A DNA stretch of 64,000 bases. Origin: Calliopsis andreniformis. Lineage: Eukaryota > Arthropoda > Insecta > Hymenoptera > Andrenidae. The position numbers and the translations under genes are program-made. Below are positions 1-11,022 of this stretch, in pieces; the stretch's first letter is position 1, and every line of letters begins with the position of its first letter. The stretch covers positions 2,170,001 to 2,234,000 of the forward strand of contig NW_027480467.1 of assembly GCF_051401765.1 (NCBI RefSeq), read 5' to 3'. The notes under the pieces were generated by a model. That model had not been told where the DNA came from. It did not search any database and saw only the letters and a program-made list of their open reading frames with translations.

Positions 1-690
1 TCAATCCCAATCCTCAATCTTCAGTCCTCAATCCTCAATCCTCAATCCTCAATCCTCAATCCTCAATCATCAATCCTCAATCTTCAATCCTCAATACTGA
101 ATCCTCAATCCTCAATCCTCAATAGTCAATCTCCAATCTTCAATCCTCAATCCTCAATCCTTAATCCACAATCTTCAATCCTCAATCCTCAATCCTCAAT
201 CATCAATACTCAATCCTCAATCCTCAATCCTCAATCCCCAACCCTCAATCCTCAGTCCTCAAACCTCAATCCCCAATCCTCAATCATCAATCCTCAATCT
301 TCAATACTCAATCCACAATCCTCAATCCTCAATCCTCAATACTCAACCATCAATCCTCAATTCTCAATACTCAATAGAATATCCTGAATTCTCGGTATTC
401 AATACTTAAACCTCAATCCTCAATCCTCAGCCCTCATCCTCCATCCTCAATCCTCAATCCTCAAACCTCAATCTTCAATCCTCAATACTCAATCTTCGAT
501 CCTCAATCCTCAAACCTCAATCCTCAATCCCCAATCCTCAGTCATGAATACTCAATCTTCAATACTCAATCCTCAATCCTCAATCCTCATTCCTCAACCC
601 TCAATCCTCAATCCTCAATCTTCAATCATCAATACTCAATCTTCAATGCTCAATCCTCAATCCTCAATGCTCAATCCTCAATCCTCAATC
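1..690 (+). repeat. Left-edge fragment paralogous to 2723-3412
   Basis: This stretch aligns with the sequence 2,722 bp to its right, including the AATCCCAATCC register shift at its start, a GAATATCCT head at 377 and the sequence CAGTCATGAATACTC near 541. The head here reads CTCGGTATTC where most other copies read CTCAGTATTC. Similarity ends near 690, where the partner goes on to AATATTCAATACACAACC and this copy does not. The left end is cut by the window. Confidence 0.85.
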
Positions 691-977
691 TTCAATCCTC
701 CATACTCAACCTTCAATCCTCAATCCTCAATCATCAATCCTCAATCCTCAATCCTCAGTCCTCAATCCACAATCATCAATCCTCAATCTACAATACTCAA
801 TCCTCAATCCTCAATCCTCAATCCTCAATCCTCAATCCTCAAGAGTCAACCCTCAATCCTCAATCCTCAAACCTCAATTCTCAGTCCTCGAACCTCAATC
901 CCGAATCCTCAACACTGAATCCTCAATCTTCAGCCCTCAGTCCTCAACAATCAATTGTCAATCCTCAATCCTCAATA

Positions 978-1083
978 GAATATCCTCAATTCACAGTTCT
1001 CAATACTCAATCACCATTCTTCAATCTTCAAATCTCAAACCACAAACATCAATTCTCATCACTCAGCCCTCAACACTCAGTCC
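978..1083 (+). repeat. 106-bp diverged module, type B (representative of 27)
   Basis: The head GAATATCCTCAATTCACAG is followed by diverged heptamers that stay in 7-bp register, including ACCATTC, CTCAAAC, CACAAAC and CTCATCA, ending in CAGTCC. The module is preceded by CAACAATCAATTGTC 26 bp upstream. Heads of this type are at 978, 5554, 6853, 7546, 11125, 14075, 15005, 16304, 16997, 20576, 23526, 25207, 26514, 29257, 34242, 36985, 41433, 44446, 46390, 47689, 48389, 51397, 54823, 57780, 59454, 60761 and 63511. Because register is kept, I infer it arose by mutation of heptamers and not by insertion of foreign DNA. Confidence 0.85.
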
Positions 1084-1357
1084 TCAATCTTCAATCCTCA
1101 ATCCTCAATCCTCAATCTTCAATCCTCAACACACAATATTCAATCCTCAATCCTCAATTCTCAGTCCCCAATACTCAATCCTCAATCGTCAATCCTCAAT
1201 CCCCAAACCTCAATCTTCAATGCTCAATCCTCAATCCTTAATCCTCAATCCTCAATCTTCAATCCTCAATACTCAATCTTCAATCCTCAATCCTCAATCC
1301 TCAATCCTCAATCCTCAATCCTCAGTCCTCAGTCCTCAAACCTCAGTCCTCAAACCT

Positions 1358-1391
1358 CAGCCATCATCCTCAATCGTCAATCCTCGTTCCT
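1358..1391 (+). repeat. CpG-bearing variant block (representative)
   Basis: The block CAGCCATCATCCTC followed by AATCGTCAATCCTCGTTCC is repeated many times in X and Y segments, for example at 1358, 1588, 3464, 3618 and 3848. It is usually preceded by CAGTCCTCAAACCT. It is one of the few places where CG dinucleotides occur, always as TCG. Its length includes a register shift (CATCATC). It is a useful marker for X/Y-type sequence. Confidence 0.75.
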
Positions 1392-1500
1392 CAATCATCA
1401 ATCCTCAATCCTCAATCCTCAAAGGTCAATCTCCAATCCTAGATCCTCAATCCCCAATCCTCAATCCTTAATCCTCAATCTTCAATCCTCAATCCTCAAT

Positions 1501-2239
1501 ACTCAATCCTCAATACTCAATCTCCAATCCTCAATTCTCAATCCTCAATCCTCAGTCCTCAGTCCTCAAACCTCAGTCCTCAAACCTCAGCCATCATCCT
1601 CAATCGTCAATCCTCGTTCCTCAATCCTCAATCCTCAATCTTCAATACTCCATACTCAATCTTCAATCCTCAATCCTCAATTATCAATCCTCAATCCTCA
1701 ATCCTCAGTCGTCAATCCTCAATCTTCAATACTCAATCCTCAATCATCAATCCTCAATCGTCAATCCTCAATCCTCATTCCGCAAACCTGAATCCTCAAC
1801 CCTCAATCCTCATTCTCAATTCTCAATTCTTAATCCTCAATCCTCAATCCTCAATCTTCAATCCTCAATAATCAATCCTCAATACTCAGTCTTCAATCCT
1901 CAATCCTCAATCCTCAATCCTCAGTCCGCAATCCTCAATCATCAATCCTCAATATTCAATACTCAATCCTCAATCCTCAATCCTCAATCTTCAATCCTCC
2001 ATACTCAACCTTCAATCCTCAATCCTCAATCATCAATCCTCAATCCTCAATCCTCAGTCCTCAATCCACAATCATCAATCCTCAATCTACAATACTCAAT
2101 CCTCAATCCTCAATCCTCAATCCTCAATCCTCAATCCTCAATACTCAATCTTCAATCCTCAATCCTCAATCCTCAATCCTCAATCCTCAATCCTCAGTCA
2201 TCAATCCTCAATCTTCAATACTCAATCGTCAATCCTCAG
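1501..2239 (+). repeat. Left-edge fragment paralogous to 11585-12323
   Basis: Here the best offset becomes 10,084 bp. The shared run ACTCAATCCTCAATACTC followed by AATCTCCAATCC lies at 1501 and at 11585, and the match continues past 2239 to the head at 2409 (partner 12493). With the two preceding segments this makes the left 2.2 kb a three-part mosaic of Y-type material. Confidence 0.8.
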
Positions 2240-4939
2240 TCCTCAATTCTCAATCCTCAATCCTCGTTCCTCAAACCTCAATCCTCAACCCTCAGTCCTC
2301 ATCCTCAATTCTCAATTCTCAATCCTCAAACCTCAATCTTCAATCCTCAATTCTCAATCCTCAATCCTCAATACTCAACCATCAACCCTCAATTCTCAAT
2401 ACTCAATAGAATATCCTGAATTCTCAGTATTCAATACTCAAACCTCAACCCTCAACCCTCAGCCCTCATCCTCCATCCTCAATCCTCAATCCTCAAACCT
2501 CAATCTTCAATCCTCAATACTCAATCCTCAATCCTCAATACTCAACCATCAATCCTCAATTCTCAATACTCAATAGAATATCCTGAATTCTCAGTATTCA
2601 ATACTCAAACCTCAACCCCCAACCCTCAGCCCTCATCCTCCATCCTCAATCCTCAATCCTCAAACCTCAATCTTCAATCCTCAATACCCAATCTTCGATT
2701 CTCAATCCTCAATCCTCAATCCTCAATCCCAATCCTCAATCTTCAGTCCTCAATCCTCAATCCTCAATCCTCAATCCTCAATCCTCAATCATCAATCCTC
2801 AATCTTCAATCCTCAATACTGAATCCTCAATCCTCAATCCTCAATAGTCAATCTCCAATCTTCAATCCTCAATCCTCAATCCTTAATCCACAATCTTCAA
2901 TCCTCAATCCTCAATCCTCAATCATCAATACTCAATCCTCAATCCCCAATCCTCAATCCCCAACCCTCAATCCTCAGTCCTCAAACCTCAATCCCCAATC
3001 CTCAATCATCAATCCTCAATCTTCAATACTCAATCCACAATCCTCAATCCTCAATCCTCAATACTCAACCATCAATCCTCAATTCTCAATACTCAATAGA
3101 ATATCCTGAATTCTCAGTATTCAATACTTAAACCTCAATCCTCAATCCTCAGCCCTCATCCTCCATCCTCAATCCTCAATCCTCAAACCTCAATCTTCAA
3201 TCCTCAATACTCAATCTTCGATCCTCAATCCTCAAACCTCAATCCTCAATCCCCAATCCTCAGTCATGAATACTCAATCTTCAATACTCAATCCTCAATC
3301 CTCAATCCTCATTCCTCAACCCTCAATCCTCAATCCTCAATCTTCAATCATCAATACTCAATCTTCAATGCTCAATCCTCAATCCTCAATGCTCAATCCT
3401 CAATCCTCAATATTCAATACACAACCCTCAAACATCAATCCTCAATACTCAATCTTCAATCCTCAGCCATCATCCTCAATCGTCAATCCTCGTTCCTCAA
3501 TCCTCATTCTTCAGTCCTCAATACCCAATCCTCAATCTTCAACCCTCAATCCTGAATCCTCAATTCTCAATCCTCAATCCTCAGACCTCAGTCCTCAAAC
3601 CTCAGTCCTCAAACCTCAGCCATCATCCTCAATCGTCAATCCTCGTTCCTCAATCCTCAATACTCAATCCTCAATCCTCAAAGGTCAATCTCCAATCCTA
3701 GATCCTCAATCCCCAATCCTCAATCCTTAATCCTCAATCTTCAATCCTCAATCCTCAATACTCAATCCTCAATCCTCAATCCTCAATCCTCAATTCTCAA
3801 TCCTCAATCCTCAGACCTCAGTCCTCAAACCTCAGTCCTCAAACCTCAGCCATCATCCTCAATCGTCAATCCTCGTTCCTCAATCCTCAATCCTCAATCT
3901 TCAATACTCCATACTCAATCTTCAATCCTCAATCCTCAATTATCAATCCTCAATCCTCAATCCTCAGTCGTCAATCCTCAATCTTCAATACTCAATCCTC
4001 AATCATCAATCCTCAATCCTCAATCCTCAATCCTCATTCCTCAAACCTCAATCCTCAACCCTCAATCCTCATTCTCAATTCTCAATTCTTAATCCTCAAT
4101 CCTCAATCCTCAATCTTCAATCCTCAATAATCAATCCTCAATACTCAGTCTTCAATCCTCAATCCTCAATCCTCAATCCTCAGTCCGCAAACCTCAATCA
4201 TCAATCCTCAATATTCAATACTCAATCCTCAATCCTCAATCCTCAATCTTCAATCCTCAATAATCAATCCTCAATACTCAGTCTTCAATTCTCAATCCTC
4301 AATCCTCAATCCTCAGTCCGCAAACCTCAATCATCAATCCTCAATATTCAATACTCAATCCTCAAGACTAAACCCTCAATCCTCAATCCTCAATCCTCAA
4401 GAGTCAACCCTCAATCCTCAATCCTCAAACCTCAATTCTCAGTCCTCAATCCTCATTCCTCAAACCTCAATCCTCAACCCTCAGTCCTCATGCTCAGTTC
4501 TCAATTCTTAATCCTCAATCCTCAATCCACAATCTTCAATCCTCAATACTCAATCTTCCACCCTCAATCCTCAATCCTCAATCCTCAATCCTCAATCCTT
4601 AATCCACAATCTTCAATCCTCAATCCTCAATCCTCAATCATCAATACTCAATCCTCAATCCTCAATCCTCAATACCCAACCCTCAATCCTCAGTCCTCAA
4701 ACCTCAATCCCCAATCCTCAATCATCAATCCTCAGCCATCATCCTCAATCGTCAATCCTCGTTCCTCAATCCTCATTCTTCAGTCCTCAATACCCAATCC
4801 TCAATCTTCAACCCTCAATCATCAATCCTCAATTCTCAATCCACAATCCTCAGTTCTCAGTCCTCAATCCTCAGTCCTCAAACCTCAGCCATCATCCTCA
4901 ATCGTCAATCCTCGTTCCTCAATCATCAATCCTCAATCC
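2240..4939 (+). repeat. Segment X
   Basis: First segment of the super-repeat, with short-tail heads at 2409, 2576 and 3099 and CpG-bearing blocks at 3464, 3618 and 3848. Its early part is also paralogous to 12324-13400 near the end of Y. Compared with X' it lacks about 798 bp near 4445 and about 128 bp near 4545, so it is 2,700 bp against 3,626 bp. The missing 798-bp piece contains a type-B and a type-A2 module in X'. Confidence 0.8.
3099..3122 (+). repeat. Short-tail head A1 with dyad symmetry (representative of 35)
   Basis: 24-bp head with the layout GAATA-N4-GAATTC-N4-TATTC. It is followed by CAATAC and AACCTCAACC-type units, not by the 106-bp continuation. Heads are at 377, 2409, 2576, 3099, 7847, 8042, 8670, 12493, 12876, 13399, 17298, 17493, 18121, 21944, 22327, 22850, 24699, 27630, 30298, 30821, 35358, 38026, 42319, 42486, 43009, 48690, 49339, 49967, 52765, 53393, 56191, 56574, 57097, 58953 and 61877. 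At 12876, 22327 and 56574 the first G is A. GAATTC is an EcoRI site, so these heads should give a diagnostic digest ladder. Confidence 0.85.
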
Positions 4940-7900
4940 TCAATCCTCAATCCTCAGTCATGAATACTCAATCTTCAATACACAATCCTCAATCCTCAAT
5001 CCTCAATCCTCAACCCTCAATCCTCAATCCTCAATCTTCAATCATCAATACTCAATCTTCAATGCTCAATCCTCAATCCTCAATCCTCAATCCTCAATCC
5101 TCAATATTCAATACACAACCCTCAAACATCAATCCTCAATACTCAATCATCAATCCTCAGCCATCATCCTCAATCGTCAATCCTCGTTCCTCAATCCTCA
5201 TTCTTCAGTCCTCAATACCCAATCCTCAATCTTCAACCCTCAATCCTGAATCCTCAATCCTCAATCTTCAATCCTCCATACTCAACCTTCAATCCTCAAT
5301 CCTCAATCATCAATCCTCAATCCTCAATCCTCAGTCCTCAATCCACAATCATCAATCCTCAATCTACAATACTCAATCCTCAATCCTCAATCCTCAATCC
5401 TCAATCCTCAATCCTCAAGAGTCAACCCTCAATCCGCAATCCTCAAACCTCAATTCTCAGTCCTCGAACCTCAATCCCGAATCCTCAACACTGAATCCTC
5501 AATCTTCAGCCCTCAGTCCTCAACAATCAATTGTCAATCCTCAATCCTCAATAGAATATCCTCAATTCACAGTTTTCAATACTCAATCACCATTGTTCAA
5601 TCTTCAAATCTCAAACCACAAACATCAATTCTCATCACTCAGCCCTCAACACTCAGTCCTCAATCTTCAATCCTCAATCCTCAATCCTCAATCTTCAATC
5701 CTCAACACACAATATTCAATCCTCAATCCTCAATTCTCAGTCCCCAATACTCAATCCTCAATCGTCAATCCTCAATCCCCAAACCTCAATCTTCAATGCT
5801 CAATCCTCAATCCTTAATCCTCAATCCTCAATCTTCAATCCTCAATACTCAATCTTCAATCCTCAATCCTCAATCCTCAATCCTCAATCCTCAATCCTCA
5901 GTCCTCAGTCCTCAAACCTCAGTCCTCAAACCTCAGCCATCATCCTCAATCGTCAATCCTCGTTCCTCAATCATCAATCCTCAATCCTCAATCCTCAAAG
6001 GTCAATCTCCAATCCTAGATCCTCAATCCCCAATCCTCAATCCTTAATCCTCAATCTTCAATCCTCAATCCTCAATACTCAATCCTCAATCCTCAATCCT
6101 CAATCCTCAATTCTCAATCCTCAATCCTCAGTCCTCAGTCCTCAAACCTCAGTCCTCAAACCTCAGCCATCATCCTCAATCGTCAATCCTCGTTCCTCAA
6201 TCCTCAATCCTCAATCTTCAATACTCCATACTCAATCTTCAATCCTCAATCCTCAATTATCAATCCTCAATCCTCAATCCTCAGTCGTCAATCCTCAATC
6301 TTCAATACTCAATCCTCAATCATCAATCCTCAATCCTCAATCCTCAATCCTCATTCCTCAAACCTCAAGCCTCAACCCTCAATCCTCATTCTCAATTCTC
6401 TATTCTTAATCCTCAATCCTCAATCCTCAATCTTCAATCCTCAATAATCAATCCTCAATACTCAGTCTTCAATCCTCAATCCTCAATCCTCAATCCTCAG
6501 TCCGCAAACCTCAATCATCAATCCTCAATATTCAATACTCAATCCTCAATCCTCAATCCTCAATCTTCAATCCTCAATAATCAATCCTCAATACTCAGTC
6601 TTCAATTCTCAATCCTCAATCCTCAATCCTCAGTCCGCAAACCTCAATCATCAATCCTCAATATTCAATATTCAATCCTCAAGACTAAACCCTCAATCCT
6701 CAATCCTCAATCCTCAAGAGTCAACCCTCAATCCTCAATCCTCAAACCTCAATTCTCAGTCCTCGAACCTCAATCCCGAATCCTCAACACTGAATCCTCA
6801 ATCTTCAGCCCTCAGTCCTCAACAATCAATTGTCAATCCTCAATCCTCAATAGAATATCCTCAACTCACAGTTTTCAATACTCAATCACCATTCTTCAAT
6901 CTTCAAATCTCAAACCACAAACATCAATTCTCATCACTCAACCCTCAACACTCAGTCCTCAATCTTCAATCCTCAATCCTCAATCCTCAATCTTCAATCC
7001 TCAACACACAATATTCAATCCTCAATCCTCAATTCTCAGTCCCCAATGCTCAATCCTCAATCGTCAATGCTCAATCCCCAATCCTCAATCTTCAATGCTC
7101 AATCCTCAATACTTAATCCTCAATCCTCAATCTTCAATCCTCAATACTCAATCTTCAATCCTCAATCCTCAATCCTCAATCCTCAATCCTCAATACTCAA
7201 CACACAACCCTCAACTATCAATCCTCAATACTCAACCATCAATACTCCATTCTCAATACTCAATAGAATATCCTGAATTCTCATGTTTCAATACTCAGTC
7301 CACAATATTCAATAATCAAATCTCAATCCTCAAACACCAATTCTCATCACTCAATCCTCAACACTCAGTCCTCTCTGTTCAATCTTCCATCATCAATACT
7401 CTATCCTCAAGCATCAATCCTCAATCCTCAATCCCCAACCCTCAATCCTCAGTCCTCAAACCTCAATTCCGAATCCTCAATCCTGAATCCTCAATCCTCA
7501 TCCCTCAGTCCGCAACAATCAATTGTCAATCCTTAATCCTCAATAGAATATCCTCAATTCACAGTTTTCAATACTCAATCTCCAACCTTCAATCTTCAAA
7601 TCTCTATCCACAAACATCAATTCTCATCACTCAACCCTCAACACTCAGTCGTCAATCTTCAATCCTCAATCTTCTATCCTCAATCCTCAATCCTCAATCC
7701 TCAATCCCCAACCCTCAATCCTCAGTCCTCAAACCTCAATCCCCAATCCTCAATCATCAATCCTCAATCTTCAATACTCAATCCACAATCCTCAATCCTG
7801 AATCCTCAATACTCAACCATCAATCCTCAATTCTCAATACTCAATAGAATATCCTGAATTCTCAGTATTCAATACTTAAACCTCAATCCTCAATCCTCAG

Positions 7901-8856
7901 CCCTCACCCTCCATCCTCAATCCTCAATCCTCAAACCTCAATCTTCAATCCTCAATACTCAATCTTCGATCCTCAACCCTCAACCCTCAATCCTCAACCA
8001 TCAACCCTCAGTCATGAATACTCAATCTTCAATACTCAATAGAATATCCTGAATTCTCAGTATTCAATACTCAAACCTCAACCCTCAACCCTCAGCCCTC
8101 ATCCTCCATCCTCAATCCTCAATCCTCAAACCTCAATCTTCAATCCTCAATACTCAATCTTCGATTCTCAATCCACAATCCTCAACCCTCAATCCCAATC
8201 CTCAATCTTCAATCCTCAATCCTCAATTCTCAATCCTCAATCCTGAATCCTCAATCATCAATCCTCAATCCTCAACCCTCAATCCTCAATCCTCAATCTT
8301 CAATCCTCAATCTTCAGTCCTCAATCCTCAATCCTCAATCCTCAATCCTCAATCCTCAATCACCAATCCTCAATCTTCAATCCTCAATACTGAATCCTCA
8401 ATCCTCAATCCTCAATAGTCAATCTCCAATCTTCAATCCTCAATCCTCAATCCTCAATCCACAATCTTCAATCCTCAATCCTCAATCCTCAATCATCAAT
8501 ACTCAATCCTCAATCCTCAATCCTCAATCCCCAACCCTCAATCCTCAGTCCTCAAACCTCAATCCCCAATCCTCAATCATCAATCCTCAATCTTCAATAC
8601 TCAATCCACAATCCTCAATCCTCAATCCTCAATACTCAACCATCAATCCTCAATTCTCAATACTCAATAGAATATCCTGAATTCTCAGTATTCAATACTT
8701 AAACCTCAATCCTCAATCCTCAGCCCTCATCCTCCATCCTCAATCCTCAATCCTCAAACCTCAATCTTCAATCCTCAATACTCAATCTTCGATCCTCAAT
8801 CCTCAACCCTCAATCCTCAATCCTCAATCCTCAGTCATGAATACTCAATCTTCAAT

Positions 8857-9878
8857 ACTCAATATTCAATACACAACCCTCAAACATCAATCCTCAATAC
8901 TCAATCATCAATCCTCAGCCATCATCCTCAATCGTCAATCCTCGTTCCTCAATCCTCATTCTTCAGTCCTCAATACCCAATCCTCAATCTTCAACCCTCA
9001 ATCCTGAATCCTCAATTCTCAATCCTCAATCCTCAGTCCTCAGTCCTCAAACCTCAGTCCTCAAACCTCAGCCATCATCCTCAATCGTCAATCCTCGTTC
9101 CTCAATCCTCAATCCTCAATCCTCAATCCTCAAAGGTCAATCTCCAATCCTAGATCCTCAATCCTCAATCCTCAATCCTTAATCCTCAATCTTCAATCCT
9201 CAATCCTCAATACTCAATCCTCAATCCTCAATCCTCAATCCTCAATTCTCAATCCTCAATCCTCAGTCCTCAGTCCTCAAACCGCAGTCCTCAAACCTCA
9301 GCCATCATCCTCAATCGTCAATCCTCGTTCCTCAATCCTCAATCCTCAATCTTCAATACTCCATACTCAATCTTCAATCCTCAATCCTCAATTGACTATC
9401 CTCAATCCTCAATCCTCAGTCGTCAATCCTCAATCTTCAATACTCAATCCTCAATCATCAATCCTCAATCATCAATCCTCAATCCTCATTCCTCAAACCT
9501 CAATCCTCAACCCTCAATCCTCATTCTCAATTCTCAATTCTTAATCCTCAATCCTCAATCCTCAATCTTCAATCCTCAATAATCAATCCTCAATACTCAG
9601 TCTTCAATCCTCAATCCTCAATCCTCAGTCCGCAAACCTCAATCATCAATCCTCAATATTCAATACTCAATCCTCAATACTCAATCCTCAATCTTCAATC
9701 CTCAATAATCAATCCTCAATACTCAGTCTTCAATCCTCAATCCTCAATCCTCAATCCTCAGTCGGCAAACCTCAATCATCAATCCTCAATATTCAATACT
9801 CAATCCTCAAGACTCAACCCTCAATCCTCAATCCTCAATCCTCAAGAGTCAACCCTCAATCCTCAATCCTCAAACCTC
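8857..9878 (+). repeat. 1,144-bp-period duplication, first copy in Y copy 1
   Basis: Runs from AATATTCAATACACAACC (8861) to CAAACCTCAAT (about 9878) and matches 10001-11022 at an offset of 1,144 bp. Diagnostic differences are 9262 C against 10406 A and 9764 G against 10908 C. The roughly 120 bp that precede AATATTC in other copies are missing here but present at 9879-10000 in front of the second copy. Confidence 0.85.
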
Positions 9879-10000
9879 AATCTTCAATCCTCAATCCTCA
9901 ATCCTCAATCCTCAACCCTCAATCCTCAATCCTCAATCTTCAATCATCAATACTCAATCTTCAATTCTCAATCCTCAATCCTCAATCCTCAATCCTCAAT

Positions 10001-11022
10001 CCTCAATATTCAATACACAACCCTCAAACATCAATCCTCAATACTCAATCATCAATCCTCAGCCATCATCCTCAATCGTCAATCCTCGTTCCTCAATCCT
10101 CATTCTTCAGTCCTCAATACCCAATCCTCAATCTTCAACCCTCAATCCTGAATCCTCAATTCTCAATCCTCAATCCTCAGTCCTCAGTCCTCAAACCTCA
10201 GTCCTCAAACCTCAGCCATCATCCTCAATCGTCAATCCTCGTTCCTCAATCCTCAATCCTCAATCCTCAATCCTCAAAGGTCAATCTCCAATCCTAGATC
10301 CTCAATCCTCAATCCTCAATCCTTAATCCTCAATCTTCAATCCTCAATCCTCAATACTCAATCCTCAATCCTCAATCCTCAATCCTCAATTCTCAATCCT
10401 CAATCATCAGTCCTCAGTCCTCAAACCGCAGTCCTCAAACCTCAGCCATCATCCTCAATCGTCAATCCTCGTTCCTCAATCCTCAATCCTCAATCTTCAA
10501 TACTCCATACTCAATCTTCAATCCTCAATCCTCAATTGACTATCCTCAATCCTCAATCCTCAGTCGTCAATCCTCAATCTTCAATACTCAATCCTCAATC
10601 ATCAATCCTCAATCATCAATCCTCAATCCTCATTCCTCAAACCTCAATCCTCAACCCTCAATCCTCATTCTCAATTCTCAATTCTTAATCCTCAATCCTC
10701 AATCCTCAATCTTCAATCCTCAATAATCAATCCTCAATACTCAGTCTTCAATCCTCAATCCTCAATCCTCAGTCCGCAAACCTCAATCATCAATCCTCAA
10801 TATTCAATACTCAATCCTCAATACTCAATCCTCAATCTTCAATCCTCAATAATCAATCCTCAATACTCAGTCTTCAATCCTCAATCCTCAATCCTCAATC
10901 CTCAGTCCGCAAACCTCAATCATCAATCCTCAATATTCAATACTCAATCCTCAAGACTCAACCCTCAATCCTCAATCCTCAATCCTCAAGAGTCAACCCT
11001 CAATCCTCAATCCTCAAACCTC
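10001..11022 (+). repeat. 1,144-bp-period duplication, second copy in Y copy 1
   Basis: Partner of 8857-9878. It continues into the TTCTCAGTCCTCGAACC sequence typical of the rest of Y, while the first copy stops and restarts. It carries A at 10406 and C at 10908. Confidence 0.85.

Larger units (their letters stand above)
691..1500 (+). repeat. Left-edge fragment paralogous to 5267-6076
   Basis: From the sequence TTCAATCCTCCATACTC at 691 onwards this stretch matches the sequence 4,576 bp to the right. The match includes a 106-bp module of type B (978-1083), the CpG-bearing block at 1358 and AAAGGTCAATCTCCAATCC. The switch of offset from 2,722 to 4,576 at about 690 marks an old recombination or deletion junction. 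Confidence 0.85.

Noticed and set aside
541..560. Start codon context in CAGTCATGAATACTC as a gene start (also near 3266, 4960, 8014, 8837, 14411 and others)
   Set aside because: ATG arises from a single change in the heptamer and is spread by duplication. There is no upstream promoter or ribosome-binding signal.
952..1083. Foreign insertion such as a SINE or other transposon at the GAATATCCT modules
   Set aside because: The modules stay in 7-bp register, have no target-site duplication, A-tail or terminal inverted repeats, and grade into ordinary heptamers.
4372..4388. Telomeric repeat in GACTAAACCCTC (also near 6682, 16135, 44278 and 47519)
   Set aside because: Only about one unit of CCCTAAA-like sequence, copied by segmental duplication and not tandem. 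Best explained as a mutated heptamer.
5470..5500. CENP-B box in the CAATCCCGAATCC region
   Set aside because: CCCG is present but the required CGAA at the right spacing is missing (AACA instead). No full match to the box was seen.
4960..5817. Protein-coding gene of 285 codons, with copies at 14411 and 45796
   Set aside because: Low-complexity NPQSSIL repeat that follows from the DNA heptamer. No domain, no codon bias apart from the repeat, and the same peptide appears in overlapping frames (for example 7046-7276 and 7095-7847).
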